The notes: generated from the sequence alone by a model not told the origin. A DNA stretch of 64,000 nt from Schlegelella_A sp963778525 (GCA_963778525.1 CAVZUJ010000001.1:744001-808000); one strand, 5' to 3'. Shown: positions 13,461 to 21,834, counted from the first letter of the stretch. Numbers and translations: made by a program.

Positions 13461-13786
13461 GCAACATCTTCTCGGACGCTGAAGCGACTCAAGGAGTCGT
13501 GCAAGCCGAGCGTGAGTGGCTTGAAGCGCACCTGGCGCTTGATGTTGTGGCGCTCGCTCGCTTGATGGGCGATGAATACCAACAGATCAACGCCCAGGGG
13601 GAAGTGCGCGGAAAGCGGCAAGTGCTTGCGTCCTTCGATAGCGGGAGTCGGACCTGGCAACATGCCGACAGTGATCAATACGACATTCGGACCTACGGAA
13701 ACGTGGCCGTGGTATTTGGCCGCTGGAGAGCAAGAGGAATCAACGCGGGCACGGCCTTCGACTACACCGCACGCTTGCACTGCTGA
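13457..13786 (+). CDS. DUF4440/SnoaL-like protein, C-terminally truncated
   Basis: 109 residues. The N-terminal helix AEREWLEAHLALDVVALARLMGDEYQQINAQGEVRGKRQVLASF (about 16-59) and the following YDIRTYGNVAVVFGRWRARG strand match the NTF2-like DUF4440 family. Relatives continue with a final strand and W-rich end after FDYTARF; here the frame stops at once (ARLHC), so the last strands are missing. ATG 13457 lies in an attC remnant. Probably a damaged gene. Confidence 0.72.
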   Translation: MSNIFSDAEATQGVVQAEREWLEAHLALDVVALARLMGDEYQQINAQGEVRGKRQVLASFDSGSRTWQHADSDQYDIRTYGNVAVVFGRWRARGINAGTAFDYTARLHC

Positions 13787-13800
13787 ATCAGGAAGCTTCG

Positions 13801-14163
13801 ATGTACACAGGCTCATGCCACTGCGGCGCGGTACGAATGACCTTGCCGTCCAAGCCCGAAGTTGCCACCGCTTGCAACTGCTCGCTGTGCCGCCGCATCG
13901 GCGGACCGTGGGTCTACTTCGAGTTCGGCACGGTAAAAATCGAAGGCCACCCGCAAGCCACCGCTGAATACATCCAGGGAGACAAGACGCTGCGTACCAT
14001 TCACTGCAGAACTTGTGGCTGCGTCACGCATTGGGAGCCGTTGCAGGCAACGCCTGGCGCGAAGCACGGAGTGAACCTCGGGAACTTCGAGCCGGAACTC
14101 ATCGCGTCAGTGCGAATTCGACGGTTCGACGGAGCGAACACGTGGAAGTTCATCGACGAGTAG
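13801..14163 (+). CDS. GFA/CENP-V family zinc protein
   Basis: 120 residues with the zinc-binding cysteine pattern of the glutathione-dependent formaldehyde-activating (GFA/Mss4-like) fold: CHCG at 6-9, CNCSLC at 26-31 and CRTCGC near 70-75. The family name comes from glutathione-dependent formaldehyde-activating enzyme (Gfa), but most members are uncharacterised. ATG 13801. It is the first of three distinct GFA-family genes in this array end. Confidence 0.9.
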   Translation: MYTGSCHCGAVRMTLPSKPEVATACNCSLCRRIGGPWVYFEFGTVKIEGHPQATAEYIQGDKTLRTIHCRTCGCVTHWEPLQATPGAKHGVNLGNFEPELIASVRIRRFDGANTWKFIDE

Positions 14164-14194
14164 TTCAATCGCAGTGGACCATGGTCAACGAGAC

Positions 14195-14225
14195 GCCTGA
14201 GCCCGCCATCGAGCGGGCGGCCCCC
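14195..14225 (+). repeat. fossil attC
   Basis: GCCTGAGCCCGCCATCGAGCGGGCGG: R'' changed to GCCTGAG, CCATCGAGCGG arm intact, right half lost. The bases up to 14287 hold no gene. Confidence 0.6.
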
Positions 14226-14287
14226 GAAGAAACTCCAGGATAACCACAGTCTCCGTCCGCCACTGTCTGCACCTGCCGGGAGAAAGA

Positions 14288-14788
14288 ATGCCCAAGCCCT
14301 TCGTAAATCTGAGCGACGTCGAGTTCGACGACGTCGAGGACAACGATTACTACACCTCGAAGCGCGCGCGGTTCAGCGCTTCAATCGGAGCCCGCAAGCT
14401 CGGCTACAACCTGACCGAGCTCCCGCCCGGAAAGGCCCAGTGCCCGTTTCACTCGCACCGCGCCGAGGAAGAGATGTTCCTTATCCTCGAGGGCGAAGGG
14501 GAGTTGCGCTTCGGCGACCAGCGATACCCCATCCGAAAACACGACGTGATCGCTTGTCCCACTGGCGGCGCGGACGTCGCTCATCAAATCATCAATACCG
14601 GTCGTACGCCGATGCGCTATCTGTCGCTGTCGAACGTGGAAGAAGTGGAGGTCTGCGAATATCCGGACTCCAACAAGGTCGGTGTCTTCGCCGGCGCGCC
14701 GGGCGCCGTCGGCGTGCGTGGGCTGCACCGCACTTCATCGGCGGTCGACTACTACGACGGCGAAAGCACGGGAACTCCCAACCCGTGA
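14288..14788 (+). CDS. cupin domain protein
   Basis: 166 residues. The cupin barrel spans about 35-125: ELPPGKAQCPFHSHRAEEEMFLILEGEGEL carries the H-x-H-x(5)-E metal ligands, and the second motif lies around CPTGGADVAHQIINTGRTP. A DYYDGE acidic tail follows. This is the size and layout of stand-alone cupins often labelled mannose-6-phosphate isomerase-like, but the reaction is not predictable. ATG 14288 has AGAAAGA upstream. Confidence 0.87.
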   Translation: MPKPFVNLSDVEFDDVEDNDYYTSKRARFSASIGARKLGYNLTELPPGKAQCPFHSHRAEEEMFLILEGEGELRFGDQRYPIRKHDVIACPTGGADVAHQIINTGRTPMRYLSLSNVEEVEVCEYPDSNKVGVFAGAPGAVGVRGLHRTSSAVDYYDGESTGTPNP

Positions 14789-14789
14789 C

Positions 14790-14823
14790 GCCTAGCCCCG
14801 GGCCGCCCATGTCGAACCCTGGC
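14790..14823 (+). repeat. fossil attC
   Basis: GCCTAGCCCCGGGCCGCCCATGTCGAACCCTGGC: R'' (GCCTAGC) and the CATGTCGAAC arm survive around a deleted middle. Confidence 0.65.
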
Positions 14824-14828
14824 TCCCT

Positions 14829-15263
14829 ATGAACACCGGCACGGCCTTGGCATGCACCATCAGCCTGGTGTTCGTCGGTTTGGGGCTCTGGCATATCCGA
14901 ATGGCGCTCTCGCCGTCGTCAGGCGAATCCAGCGCCATGCCAAGCGTCTCCGGCAAGCCCCTGTTCGTTCCGTCGCCTCGAGCTACCTTGGCGGTTGCCG
15001 CAGTGCTGCTTCTGTTCGCATGCCTCGTTGCGGCCATGGCCGGAATCGTGAAGGTCGGCATCCCCGGGCGCATTCTTTCCTGGCTTTGCTATGCGCTCGC
15101 CCTGGGTCTGCTGGCTCGCGCTGTCGGTGAGTTCAAGTACGTCGGTTTCTTCAAGCGCGTGCGCGGTAGCAAGTTCGCTCGCATGGACACGCTGATCTAC
15201 TCGCCGCTGTGCCTGTTGCTCGCGATTGGCGTCGCGCTTGTCGCGTGGCAGCATGGCATCTGA
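14829..15263 (+). CDS. DUF3995-like membrane protein
   Basis: 144 residues with four hydrophobic segments at about 5-24, 55-78, 85-103 and 122-140. The pattern AVGEFKYVGFFKRVRGSKFARMDTLIYSPLC (about 99-129) matches the DUF3995 family as I recall it (G-F-F-K-x-x, ArgMetAspThr, Y-S-P-L-C). These are small inner-membrane proteins without assigned function. ATG 14829. Confidence 0.78.
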   Translation: MNTGTALACTISLVFVGLGLWHIRMALSPSSGESSAMPSVSGKPLFVPSPRATLAVAAVLLLFACLVAAMAGIVKVGIPGRILSWLCYALALGLLARAVGEFKYVGFFKRVRGSKFARMDTLIYSPLCLLLAIGVALVAWQHGI

Positions 15264-15341
15264 CCTTCCATGAAGCCAGGGCAGCTGGGGGTCGCGCTTG
15301 AGCAAGTCCCGGCCTGCCGCATGCGATGTCCCGCCGTGGCG

Positions 15342-16493
15342 ATGAAACCACCGCGTCGACGCCGCCTGCGTCGAATGCGCGAGTTGCCCGTCTGCCTGGG
15401 TGCGGTTGTGGCATGGGCTGCACTCGCCCAGGCCGTGCCTGAACCGGAGGCGCCGCAGGCGGCGGCATCGAGCGCGGCCGCGTCAGCGGCAGCGGCAGCT
15501 TTTGCGGAGGGCGTCAGGGCTTTCGATGCGGGCAAGAACGAGGAGGCATTCCGGCTATGGATGCCGCTGGCCCGGCAGGGCACCCCGCAGGCGCAGTTCA
15601 ATATCGCCTTCATGTACGAGAAGGGCCTGGGCGTTGCCCGGAGCGACGTCGAGGCGGCCCGCTGGTACCTCGCGGCAGCCGAGCGTGGCGACGTCACCGC
15701 GCAATCGAAGGTCGCTAGCCTCTACGAGGCCGGCGTTGGCGTGGCCAGGGACCTCGACAAGGCGGCTTTCTGGTACGCACAGGCTGCCAAAGGCAACGCG
15801 AAAGACCCGCAAGCGGCTCGGCAGGCGCGCGAGCACCTTGCCGGACTTGCCGACCACCTCGAACCGGAGGATGTCACGTCGTTCGACGGCGGGCGCTTTG
15901 TCCTGCGTCGTGCGGCCAGCGGGGAATGCGTCATCGCACTGCAGGGAATGGTGACACCTTCTGCCAGCTACAAGTTCGACGACGTCGTCAGGAAGGCCAA
16001 GGCGCAGGGCTGCGTGCGACCCCTCACGCTGATGCTGGAGTCGCCCGGCGGCCTTGTCGATGCGGGGCTCGCACTCGGGCGCGGTGTGCACGACGAAGGC
16101 ATGCGCACGGTTGCGCGATACGCTTGTGCCTCGTCGTGCGCGAACATCTTCATGGGCGGCAGCGAACGAATTCTCTGGGGCTCGCGCGCGGCGATCGGCT
16201 TGCACCAGCCCAGCCTGATCCGTGATCTCGACAAGCCCGAAGACAAGCGTTGTTTCACGACGAACTTCGATACCCCCGTCGTCGCCATGAGGCGGTACAT
16301 CCAATTCGTCCTGCCCCAGACCTCCGCTCAGATCATGGCGGTCGCGATGAGCACGCCGTGCAAGTCGATCACCTGGGTCACGGGCCAGGGCGCGATCGAC
16401 CTGGGGCTGGCCACCCGCATCGAAGCGGAAGGCGAGGATGTCTTCGGTCCGCGCGCGGGACGGCTCGCCGCGAGCGGCCCGGCATCTCGTTGA
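15342..16493 (+). CDS. exported Sel1-repeat protein with ClpP-like domain
   Basis: 383 residues from ATG 15342. A basic start (KPPRRRRLRRMREL) leads into a signal-peptide-like hydrophobic stretch ending AQA. Sel1-like repeats follow: AFRLWMPLARQGTPQAQFNIAFMY, AARWYLAAAERGDVTAQSKVASLY, AAFWYAQAAKGN. The C-terminal half resembles ClpP/crotonase-type periplasmic proteins: LMLESPGGLVDAGLALGRGV, then ARYACASSCANIFMGGSERI with a candidate nucleophile Ser in ASSCANIF, and AAIGLHQP. An ATG at 15375 is an alternative start. Proteolytic activity is unproven. Confidence 0.8.
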   Translation: MKPPRRRRLRRMRELPVCLGAVVAWAALAQAVPEPEAPQAAASSAAASAAAAAFAEGVRAFDAGKNEEAFRLWMPLARQGTPQAQFNIAFMYEKGLGVARSDVEAARWYLAAAERGDVTAQSKVASLYEAGVGVARDLDKAAFWYAQAAKGNAKDPQAARQAREHLAGLADHLEPEDVTSFDGGRFVLRRAASGECVIALQGMVTPSASYKFDDVVRKAKAQGCVRPLTLMLESPGGLVDAGLALGRGVHDEGMRTVARYACASSCANIFMGGSERILWGSRAAIGLHQPSLIRDLDKPEDKRCFTTNFDTPVVAMRRYIQFVLPQTSAQIMAVAMSTPCKSITWVTGQGAIDLGLATRIEAEGEDVFGPRAGRLAASGPASR

Positions 16494-16505
16494 CCGCGTG
16501 CAGCC

Positions 16506-16531
16506 GGAGCCGCTCATGTCGAACGTCAGCC
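16506..16531 (+). repeat. attC right half
   Basis: GAGCCGCTCATGTCGAAC followed by R'-like GTCAGCC 16525-16531. The left half is missing. Confidence 0.78.
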
Positions 16532-16559
16532 ACCAGACGCCGGCCTGGAGGAGTTCCCC

Positions 16560-16709
16560 ATGACCAGCCCTTCTGTTGTCATGCATCCTCTTTCGCCGAG
16601 CCGTCTTGCAGACTTCATGGCCTTTTTCGACGGCGACGCATTCAGCGCCCGATTCACCTTGCGCCGCACCGACAGCGACGGAAGCGTCTGGGTCGGCAAG
16701 GCGCTGTAA
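16560..16709 (+). pseudogene. N-terminal fragment of a GNAT-family protein
   Basis: 49 codons. MHPLSPSRLADFMAFFDGDAF is the typical opening of a GNAT subfamily in which the start is followed by a domain of well over 100 residues. Here the similarity ends at about codon 30 and a stop follows. The next gene starts eight bases later, so a deletion joined the fragment to it. Confidence 0.6.
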
Positions 16710-16717
16710 TCGACGCC

Positions 16718-17356
16718 ATGGCCTGCGAATCGATGCCCGAGCTCATGCAGTCGTGGCGGCGCGCGTGGAGCGGCATCGGCGCCACGGGCGACGGCGCTTC
16801 GACCTGCGTTGCCTTGCGCGCGGCGTATGACGAGCCACAACGGAGGTACCACACGCTCCAGCACCTGAGCGAATGCCTGGCGCTGTTCGAAGCCAATCGC
16901 CACCTCGCCTCGCGTCCTGCCGAAGTCGAAATCGGCCTCTGGTTTCACGACGCCATCTACGATGTGAAAGGCTCGGACAACGAACAACGCAGCGCCGACT
17001 GGGCACGGGCAGCAGTGCGATCGGGCGGCGCACCGGAGTCTGTTGCCGAGCGTATCCGCTCGCTGGTGATGGTCACGCGGCACACTGGCGTTCCGGTCGG
17101 TCCCGATGAGCAGCTGCTCGTGGACATCGATCTCGCCATCCTCGGCGCATCGGACGAGCGCTTCGCCGAGTACGAGCGGCAGATCCGCGAAGAGTACGCG
17201 TTTGTTCCCGAGGCCTTGTTCAAGTCGAAGCGCAGTTCCATACTCCAGTCGTTTCTCGATCGCGAGCGCATATTCGGCACGTCGCATTTCCGCGCCGAGC
17301 TCGAAGCGCGTGCCCGCAGGAACCTGGGTGCCGCCATCGCAAGGAATATCGCCTGA
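16718..17356 (+). CDS. HD-domain phosphohydrolase-like protein
   Basis: 212 residues. The metal-binding signature is readable: RRYHTLQHLSECLALF near 42-57 supplies the first His, LWFHDAIYD near 73-81 the HD pair, and LLVDIDLAILG near 136-146 the distal Asp. This matches the family annotated as predicted metal-dependent HD-superfamily hydrolases, about 200 residues long, common in bacteria. Its substrate is not established. ATG 16718, with ATG 16733 possible. Confidence 0.85.
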   Translation: MACESMPELMQSWRRAWSGIGATGDGASTCVALRAAYDEPQRRYHTLQHLSECLALFEANRHLASRPAEVEIGLWFHDAIYDVKGSDNEQRSADWARAAVRSGGAPESVAERIRSLVMVTRHTGVPVGPDEQLLVDIDLAILGASDERFAEYERQIREEYAFVPEALFKSKRSSILQSFLDRERIFGTSHFRAELEARARRNLGAAIARNIA

Positions 17357-17400
17357 CCCTCTGTCTGACCGGCCAATCCTCGAACAATCGGAGCGACGCC

Positions 17401-17712
17401 ATGCCTGCGTATGTGATCTTCGAGGTCCAGATCCGCGACGCGGAGAAATGGAAGGAGTTCTCGCTGCAGCTGAAGCCACTCCTCGCTGCCGCAGGGGCCA
17501 GATACCTCGTTCGGGGCGGCGCACCCAAGGTCCACGAAGGCGACTGGTCGCCACAAAGGCTGAGCCTCCTCGAATTTCCTTCCAGACGGGCTCTCGAGGA
17601 CTTCTACGAAGGAGCCGACTATCAGAGGCTCATTGCGATGCGGCAGGAATTCAGCTCGGCCCGATTCGTCAGCGTCGACGGGCAGCCGTACGATCCTTCG
17701 CGTGCTGAATGA
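17401..17712 (+). CDS. DUF1330 protein
   Basis: 103 residues with the dimeric alpha-beta barrel pattern of DUF1330: YVIFEVQIRDAEKWKEF at the start, GARYLVRGGAPKVHEGDW at about 32-49, then LLEFPSRRALEDFYEGADYQRLIAMR at about 56-81. The family is of unknown function and related in fold to antibiotic-biosynthesis monooxygenases. ATG 17401. A second DUF1330 gene is at 25335. Confidence 0.9.
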   Translation: MPAYVIFEVQIRDAEKWKEFSLQLKPLLAAAGARYLVRGGAPKVHEGDWSPQRLSLLEFPSRRALEDFYEGADYQRLIAMRQEFSSARFVSVDGQPYDPSRAE

Positions 17713-17827
17713 AGCGACCGCGAGCCTCAATCGCACGTTCTCTACGAGACGCACGTTCCATGGGCTAACCTCGCCCACGATTTGCCAAAGAAGTCGAGTC
17801 AACCTTGAGGCAGAAAGAAGGAACGCC

Positions 17828-18040
17828 ATGAAACTCTTCGCCATCATTCTCATCGCCGCCGGCCTGCTCGGCCTGGTCTACGGCGGCTTCAGCTACACGA
17901 AAGACAAGACGGTGGTCAAGCTCGGCCCGCTCGAGCTCTCCGCGAAGGAGAAAGAAACCGTCAACGTGCCGGTGTGGGCCGGCGTGGGCGCGATCGTCGT
18001 CGGAGGGCTGCTCCTGGCGTTCGGCGGCAAGGCCAGGTAG
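17828..18040 (+). CDS. small two-helix membrane protein (DUF3185-like)
   Basis: 70 residues. A first helix MKLFAIILIAAGLLGLVYGGFSY and a last helix VWAGVGAIVVGGLLLAFGG flank a short loop LGPLELSAKEKETVNVPV. This layout is frequent among small inner-membrane proteins of Proteobacteria annotated DUF3185 or unnamed. ATG 17828 has GAAAGAAGGAA upstream. Confidence 0.75.
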   Translation: MKLFAIILIAAGLLGLVYGGFSYTKDKTVVKLGPLELSAKEKETVNVPVWAGVGAIVVGGLLLAFGGKAR

Positions 18041-18063
18041 CGGGCAGAGTCGTACGATGGCGC

Positions 18064-18471
18064 ATGAACCCTACGCTCACAGCCGTCGCCGGCTTCATCG
18101 CCTGGTCGTTGTTCCTGCTGGTCCTCATGGAGGGCATTCGTTCGAAGCTCGTCCTCGGCAAAGCCGTGCCGGCAAACGGGTTTGCGCCGGACAACTCCAA
18201 CCTTTCACCATTCATGCAGCGCCTGGCACGAGCGCACGCGAACTGCATCGAAGGCCTGCCGATCTTCGGTGGTCTCTTGCTCGTTGCCGCACTGGCCGGC
18301 AAGTCCTCCGTCACCGACCCGCTGGCCTACACGTTTCTGTGCGCCCGCATCCTGCAGTCGCTCATTCATCTCGGCTCGCTCTCCGTGCCCGCTGTCACGC
18401 TCCGGTTCTCGGCGTTCGCCGTGCAGATGGGCATTGGCGTGTACTGGGCCCTGCGCCTGCTGGCGAGCTGA
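18064..18471 (+). CDS. MAPEG family membrane protein
   Basis: 135 residues with four helices. RLARAHANCIEGLPIFGGLLLV (about 53-74) carries the R-A-H-x-N-x-x-E-x-x-P signature and CARILQSLIHLGSL (about 96-109) the R-x-x-x-x-x-x-H of helix 3. ATG 18064. The following near-complete attC marks it as a former cassette gene. Confidence 0.86.
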   Translation: MNPTLTAVAGFIAWSLFLLVLMEGIRSKLVLGKAVPANGFAPDNSNLSPFMQRLARAHANCIEGLPIFGGLLLVAALAGKSSVTDPLAYTFLCARILQSLIHLGSLSVPAVTLRFSAFAVQMGIGVYWALRLLAS

Positions 18472-18485
18472 GGTCGACCCGTGCG

Positions 18486-18563
18486 ACCTGACCTCGCCCG
18501 CGAGCGGAGGTCGCCAAGGCCGCGGCGCGCCCTTGGCTGCGCGGCAAAGGTCGAGCGTTAGGC
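18486..18563 (+). repeat. near-complete attC
   Basis: R'' ACCTGAC 18486-18492, GAGCGGAGGTCG, an inner CCAAGG...CCTTGG hairpin, and R' GTTAGGC 18557-18563 intact. R'' has lost the AAC. It is the best-preserved site in the decayed zone. Confidence 0.85.
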
Positions 18564-18579
18564 GCCGCAGGGAGGTCGT

Positions 18580-19023
18580 GTGCTTCGCGGTAGTTGTCTT
18601 TGCCAGGGCGTGGCGTTCGAAATTGACGGCACCGTCATCGACCTCCTGTATTGCCACTGCTCGATGTGCCGCAAGGCACACGGCTCGGCTTTCCGGGCGC
18701 GCGGCAAGGTGAGAACGTCGGAGTTTCGATGGAGCAGAGGCGAAGAGCTGGTTCGCTACTACCAGTCATCGCCCGGCCAGCACAGAGGGTTCTGCTCCGT
18801 CTGCGGCTCGAACCTGCTCACCAGGTTCGATGACAAGCCTCGCGTCCTGGGCCTGGCACTCGGGGTGCTCGACGACGATCCGGTGAACCGCCCGATATGC
18901 CATGTCTTCGTTGGCTCCAAGGCACCCTGGCACGAGATCACCGATGCTTTGCCGCAGTTCGAAGAAAACGCGACCGGACCCGTTGCGGCGGACACGGCGC
19001 GAGCGGTGCAACGCCGGGTTTGA
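18580..19023 (+). CDS. GFA/CENP-V family zinc protein
   Basis: 147 residues, GTG start 18580. The zinc ligands are CLCQG at 6-10, CHCSMCRKAHGSAFR at 26-40 (the classic GFA block) and CSVCGSNL near 72-79. It is sequence-divergent from the GFA genes at 13801 and 24098. The function is not predictable beyond the fold. The stop TGA overlaps a degenerate R'' (GTTTGAC). Confidence 0.9.
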   Translation: MLRGSCLCQGVAFEIDGTVIDLLYCHCSMCRKAHGSAFRARGKVRTSEFRWSRGEELVRYYQSSPGQHRGFCSVCGSNLLTRFDDKPRVLGLALGVLDDDPVNRPICHVFVGSKAPWHEITDALPQFEENATGPVAADTARAVQRRV

Positions 19024-19061
19024 CGGCAACGGCTCGCCGCCGCTCATGTCGAACGTCAGGC
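19018..19061 (+). repeat. shortened degenerate attC
   Basis: GTTTGAC 19018-19024, then GCCGCCGCTCATGTCGAAC and R' GTCAGGC 19055-19061. The hairpin is deleted. Confidence 0.75.
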
Positions 19062-19087
19062 CGCAGAATTTGCCCTCCGGAGGTTCC

Positions 19088-19567
19088 ATGTCATCCACCA
19101 TGCCACCGATCGCGATCAGCGCCACCGACGTGCCGGTCCGCGCAGCCCTCTCGTTCTACCCGGAGCCGTTCGCCTCGCGCCTTGCGGGCAGGCAGAAGCA
19201 TCAACTCGGCGACTTCTTCGACCTCAAGAACTTCGGGGTCAACCTGACGCGCCTCGCTCCGAACGCCATCTCCGCCTTGCGCCATTCGCATGCGAAGCAA
19301 GACGAGTTCATCTACATCCTCTCCGGACACCCGACCTTGCACACGGATCGAGGTCGAACGCAGCTGTCCCCGGGCATGTGTTCCGGCTTCAGGGCGGGAA
19401 CGGGCGATTCCCACCACCTGCATAACGAAACCACGGAGGATGTCCTGTACCTTGAGATCGGCGATCGAACACCCAGCGAGGAAGTGACTTTCCCGGACGA
19501 CGATTTGCAATTCGTTCGAATTGCCGGCAAGGCTCAATTTGCTCACAAGGACGGGACACCCTACTGA
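19088..19567 (+). CDS. cupin domain protein
   Basis: 159 residues. FGVNLTRLAPNAISALRHSHAKQDEFIYILSGHPTL (about 48-83) provides the H-x-H-x(5)-E ligand set, and the second motif follows at FRAGTGDSHHLHNET. The C-terminus DDLQFVRIAGKAQFAHKDGTPY is distinctive: a diverged copy of just this end lies at 26750. ATG 19088. Reaction unknown. Confidence 0.87.
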   Translation: MSSTMPPIAISATDVPVRAALSFYPEPFASRLAGRQKHQLGDFFDLKNFGVNLTRLAPNAISALRHSHAKQDEFIYILSGHPTLHTDRGRTQLSPGMCSGFRAGTGDSHHLHNETTEDVLYLEIGDRTPSEEVTFPDDDLQFVRIAGKAQFAHKDGTPY

Positions 19568-19606
19568 CGCGACAGACGCAGCACCCACCCGAAACCCATT
19601 GGCGAC

Positions 19607-20158
19607 ATGTTCACCCCGGAGACATTCGTCACTGCCTGCTGCAATTGCGTGAGCAGCGGTGGCGGCGCGAACGACATCGCGCTTCTCGTGCGGGAGGCAG
19701 TGCGGGATCAGGCGCAACAGCCTGGCTCGTGGCAAGGCGATGAGCTCATGTACCGCTCGCCCAGCCTGACCGTCGTCAACCTCACCTTGCGTGGCCTCGG
19801 CAAGAGTGCCGTCCACGACCACGGCATGTGGGCGGTGATCGGCATTTCCGCAGGTTGCGAGATCGAACGCCTTTACGCATCCGGGCCGGACGGCTTGCTC
19901 CAGATCGGACGCATCGAGGTTCATGAGGGGCAGACCGTTTGCCTAGCGAGCGACGCGATCCATGACATCGAAAACCCGAACCCTCGGCCCGCGCGTGGTC
20001 TGCACGTCTACGGTGGTGACCTGACGAGGGCTGCACGCCGGATGTGGGATCCCCGGACCGGGTCGGAGCTCGCGTTTCATTTCCCGACGTTCGAGCGGTG
20101 GGAAGAAGAGCTCTCGGCGGGCAGGAAGCCGAGCCCGCCATCGCGCGGACAGGCTTGA
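19607..20158 (+). CDS. cysteine-dioxygenase-like cupin protein
   Basis: 183 residues with an RmlC-type double-stranded beta-helix. AVHDHGMWAVIGISAGCEIERLY (about 66-88) contains the H-x-H pair, and CLASDAIHDIENPNPRPARGLHVYGGDL (about 105-132) the late His and the Y-G-G-D motif of cysteine-dioxygenase-like proteins. The tail GRKPSPPSRGQA reads through an attC remnant (CCCGCCATCGCGCGGACAGGC). ATG 19607. A relative is at 30673. Confidence 0.8.
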   Translation: MFTPETFVTACCNCVSSGGGANDIALLVREAVRDQAQQPGSWQGDELMYRSPSLTVVNLTLRGLGKSAVHDHGMWAVIGISAGCEIERLYASGPDGLLQIGRIEVHEGQTVCLASDAIHDIENPNPRPARGLHVYGGDLTRAARRMWDPRTGSELAFHFPTFERWEEELSAGRKPSPPSRGQA

Positions 20159-20219
20159 GCAACGGCCGCTTCCCGCCCTTGCCCGACCGTTGCGTCACGA
20201 ACATCGCCTGAGTCAGCCC

Positions 20220-20774
20220 GTGGAGCTCGTCTGGCCATCTTCGCGCTACCTGCCGGGCTACGTTGCCGCGCTCGAGCAAGGCTGGTCTGCAGACACTTCG
20301 CGCCCGCAAGCTGCGCAGGAGGAGCTCGGCGAGATCGCAGAGAGCGCCGAAGCCTTCCTGGCCGAACTCGTTCTGCGCGAGCCGCGCGGAAAGACCGTCA
20401 CGCTTCCGGATGGCTCGAAGGTGCCGCGCCTGCCGGGTTACCGGCGCTGGCTATGGGATGGCGAGTTCTGCGGCCTGATCGGGCTTCGCTGGCAGCCTGG
20501 CACGCATGAGTTGCCCGCGCACTGCCTGGGCCACATCGGCTATGCCGTCGTTCCCTGGAAGCGTCGCCTGGGCTATGCCACGTCCGCACTGCGACAGATG
20601 CTGCCGGCCGCCAAGGCCGAAGGGCTGTCGTTCGTCGAGATCACCACCGACCCTGAGAACATGGCCTCACAGCGAGTCATCGAGGCCAATGGCGGCGTGC
20701 TGCATGAACGCTTCGTCAAGCCGGCGCAGTTCGGCAGCACACCGGGGCTGCGCTACCGCATCGTCCTGCCGTGA
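20220..20774 (+). CDS. GNAT-family N-acetyltransferase
   Basis: 184 residues from GTG 20220; a TTG 30 bases upstream is possible, but VELVWPSSRYLPGYVAALEQGWSAD looks like the true start for this subfamily. LGHIGYAVVPWKRRLGYATSALRQMLPAAKAEGL (about 103-136) is the acetyl-CoA-binding core with R-x-x-G-x-A. NMASQRVIEANGGVL near 147-161 is the typical late motif. Upstream GCCTGAGTCAGCCC may be attC debris. Confidence 0.87.
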   Translation: MELVWPSSRYLPGYVAALEQGWSADTSRPQAAQEELGEIAESAEAFLAELVLREPRGKTVTLPDGSKVPRLPGYRRWLWDGEFCGLIGLRWQPGTHELPAHCLGHIGYAVVPWKRRLGYATSALRQMLPAAKAEGLSFVEITTDPENMASQRVIEANGGVLHERFVKPAQFGSTPGLRYRIVLP

Positions 20775-20798
20775 GTTGAAGCGGGCGTATGCTTGGCC

Positions 20799-21050
20799 AT
20801 GCCCCTTTGCGAGGATGCTCCGACCAGCTGGCCGCATGACGAATGGATTCAGCGTTTCGCCGCCCGGTTCTGCGAACTTCAGCCCATGTTGAGCGCGCAA
20901 CAATCCTGTGAGGTGGCAGAGGCGGCATTCGCAAGCGCCAACGACCTGGAGCCGGAGGAAGCCGCCTTGGTCTTCAGCGAGATCCTGGACGCCAGCGTGC
21001 CCCTCAACGAGCTCACCAGGGCCTTCACGATGAAAGAAGACCCTCTCTAG
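20799..21050 (+). CDS. hypothetical small acidic protein
   Basis: 83 residues without recognised motifs; acidic and helical (LSAQQSCEVAEAAFASANDLEPEEAALVFSEIL). ATG 20799, with TTG 20793 possible. Its TAG stop overlaps the GTG start of the next gene (TAGTG), suggesting translational coupling with the VOC protein. Confidence 0.65.
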   Translation: MPLCEDAPTSWPHDEWIQRFAARFCELQPMLSAQQSCEVAEAAFASANDLEPEEAALVFSEILDASVPLNELTRAFTMKEDPL

Positions 21051-21424
21051 TGTTTGACCACGTCAAATTCGGAGTCAGCGACTACGCAGCGAGCAAGGCG
21101 TTCTTCCTCGCGGCACTCGAGCCCCTCGGCGTCGCTGTTGTCTCGGAGGGGCCGCCGGCGTACGGCGTCGAGCTGAGCCCCATGGGCAAGGCCTCGCTGT
21201 GCCTGTACCAGACCGAGGAGAGGCCGGCACACCTTCACCTGGCGTTCACGGCCGACGATCGCGGGCAAGTCGAGGCCTTTTATCGCGCCGCTCTGGCGGC
21301 GGGCGGCAAGGACAATGGCGCGCCGGGTCTGCGCCCGCGCTACCACGCGAACTACTATGCAGCCTTCGTCATCGGTCCGGACGGGCACAACGTCGAGGTG
21401 GTTTGCCACGCGCCCGCGGCCTGA
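21050..21424 (+). CDS. VOC (glyoxalase superfamily) protein
   Basis: 124 residues, GTG start overlapping the stop before it. It opens FDHVKFGVSDYAASKAFFLAALEPLGV and ends RYHANYYAAFVIGPDGHNVEVVCHAP, the usual VOC modules with the final Glu ligand in NVEVV. This subfamily is often annotated lactoylglutathione lyase-like without evidence. A degenerate attC-like GCCTGAGCCTCCAAGCCGAGTGG follows. Confidence 0.87.
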   Translation: MFDHVKFGVSDYAASKAFFLAALEPLGVAVVSEGPPAYGVELSPMGKASLCLYQTEERPAHLHLAFTADDRGQVEAFYRAALAAGGKDNGAPGLRPRYHANYYAAFVIGPDGHNVEVVCHAPAA

Positions 21425-21450
21425 GCCTCCAAGCCGAGTGGTCTCTTCAT

Positions 21451-21834
21451 ATGCGTACTCGTCTCTGTCTCTGGTACGTGGCTTCCTACCTCTTCATCAC
21501 AGGCCTGGCCCTCGCCATCGCTCCCACGCCCAGCCTGCATGCCATGCTGGCAACCGGCGACTACGGGGAAGTCATGCCGAGATGGGTGGCGATGATGAGT
21601 CTGGCTCTGGCAGCGCTCATCGGGCAGACCGTGCGGCGCCGGCTGACGGTGCTGTATCCGCTGGGTTTCTTCATGCCGGCCGCCATGATGATCGGCTTCA
21701 TCGGCCTGTACCGCCTGTCCGGAGACCCGCTCTTCCTGAGCGTTCTCGCGGTCGTCGCCTTCGGCGTCCTGCTGACGGGAGCGAGTTTGCTGGTGGACCT
21801 TCTGGCCCATCCACCTGCGAGCGACAGGGCGTAG
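21451..21834 (+). CDS. hypothetical four-helix membrane protein
   Basis: 127 residues with hydrophobic segments at about 6-26, 43-60, 66-87 and 92-117. The central MPRWVAMMSLALAALIGQTVRRRLTVLYPLG places a basic loop in the cytosol. I do not recognise the family. ATG 21451. Confidence 0.72.
   Translation: MRTRLCLWYVASYLFITGLALAIAPTPSLHAMLATGDYGEVMPRWVAMMSLALAALIGQTVRRRLTVLYPLGFFMPAAMMIGFIGLYRLSGDPLFLSVLAVVAFGVLLTGASLLVDLLAHPPASDRA

Noticed and set aside
15555..16586. Long open frame of 343 codons on the - strand
   Set aside because: It is antisense to the Sel1/ClpP-like gene; the product is Arg/Ala/Gly-rich with no domain, the usual mirror of GC-rich coding sequence.
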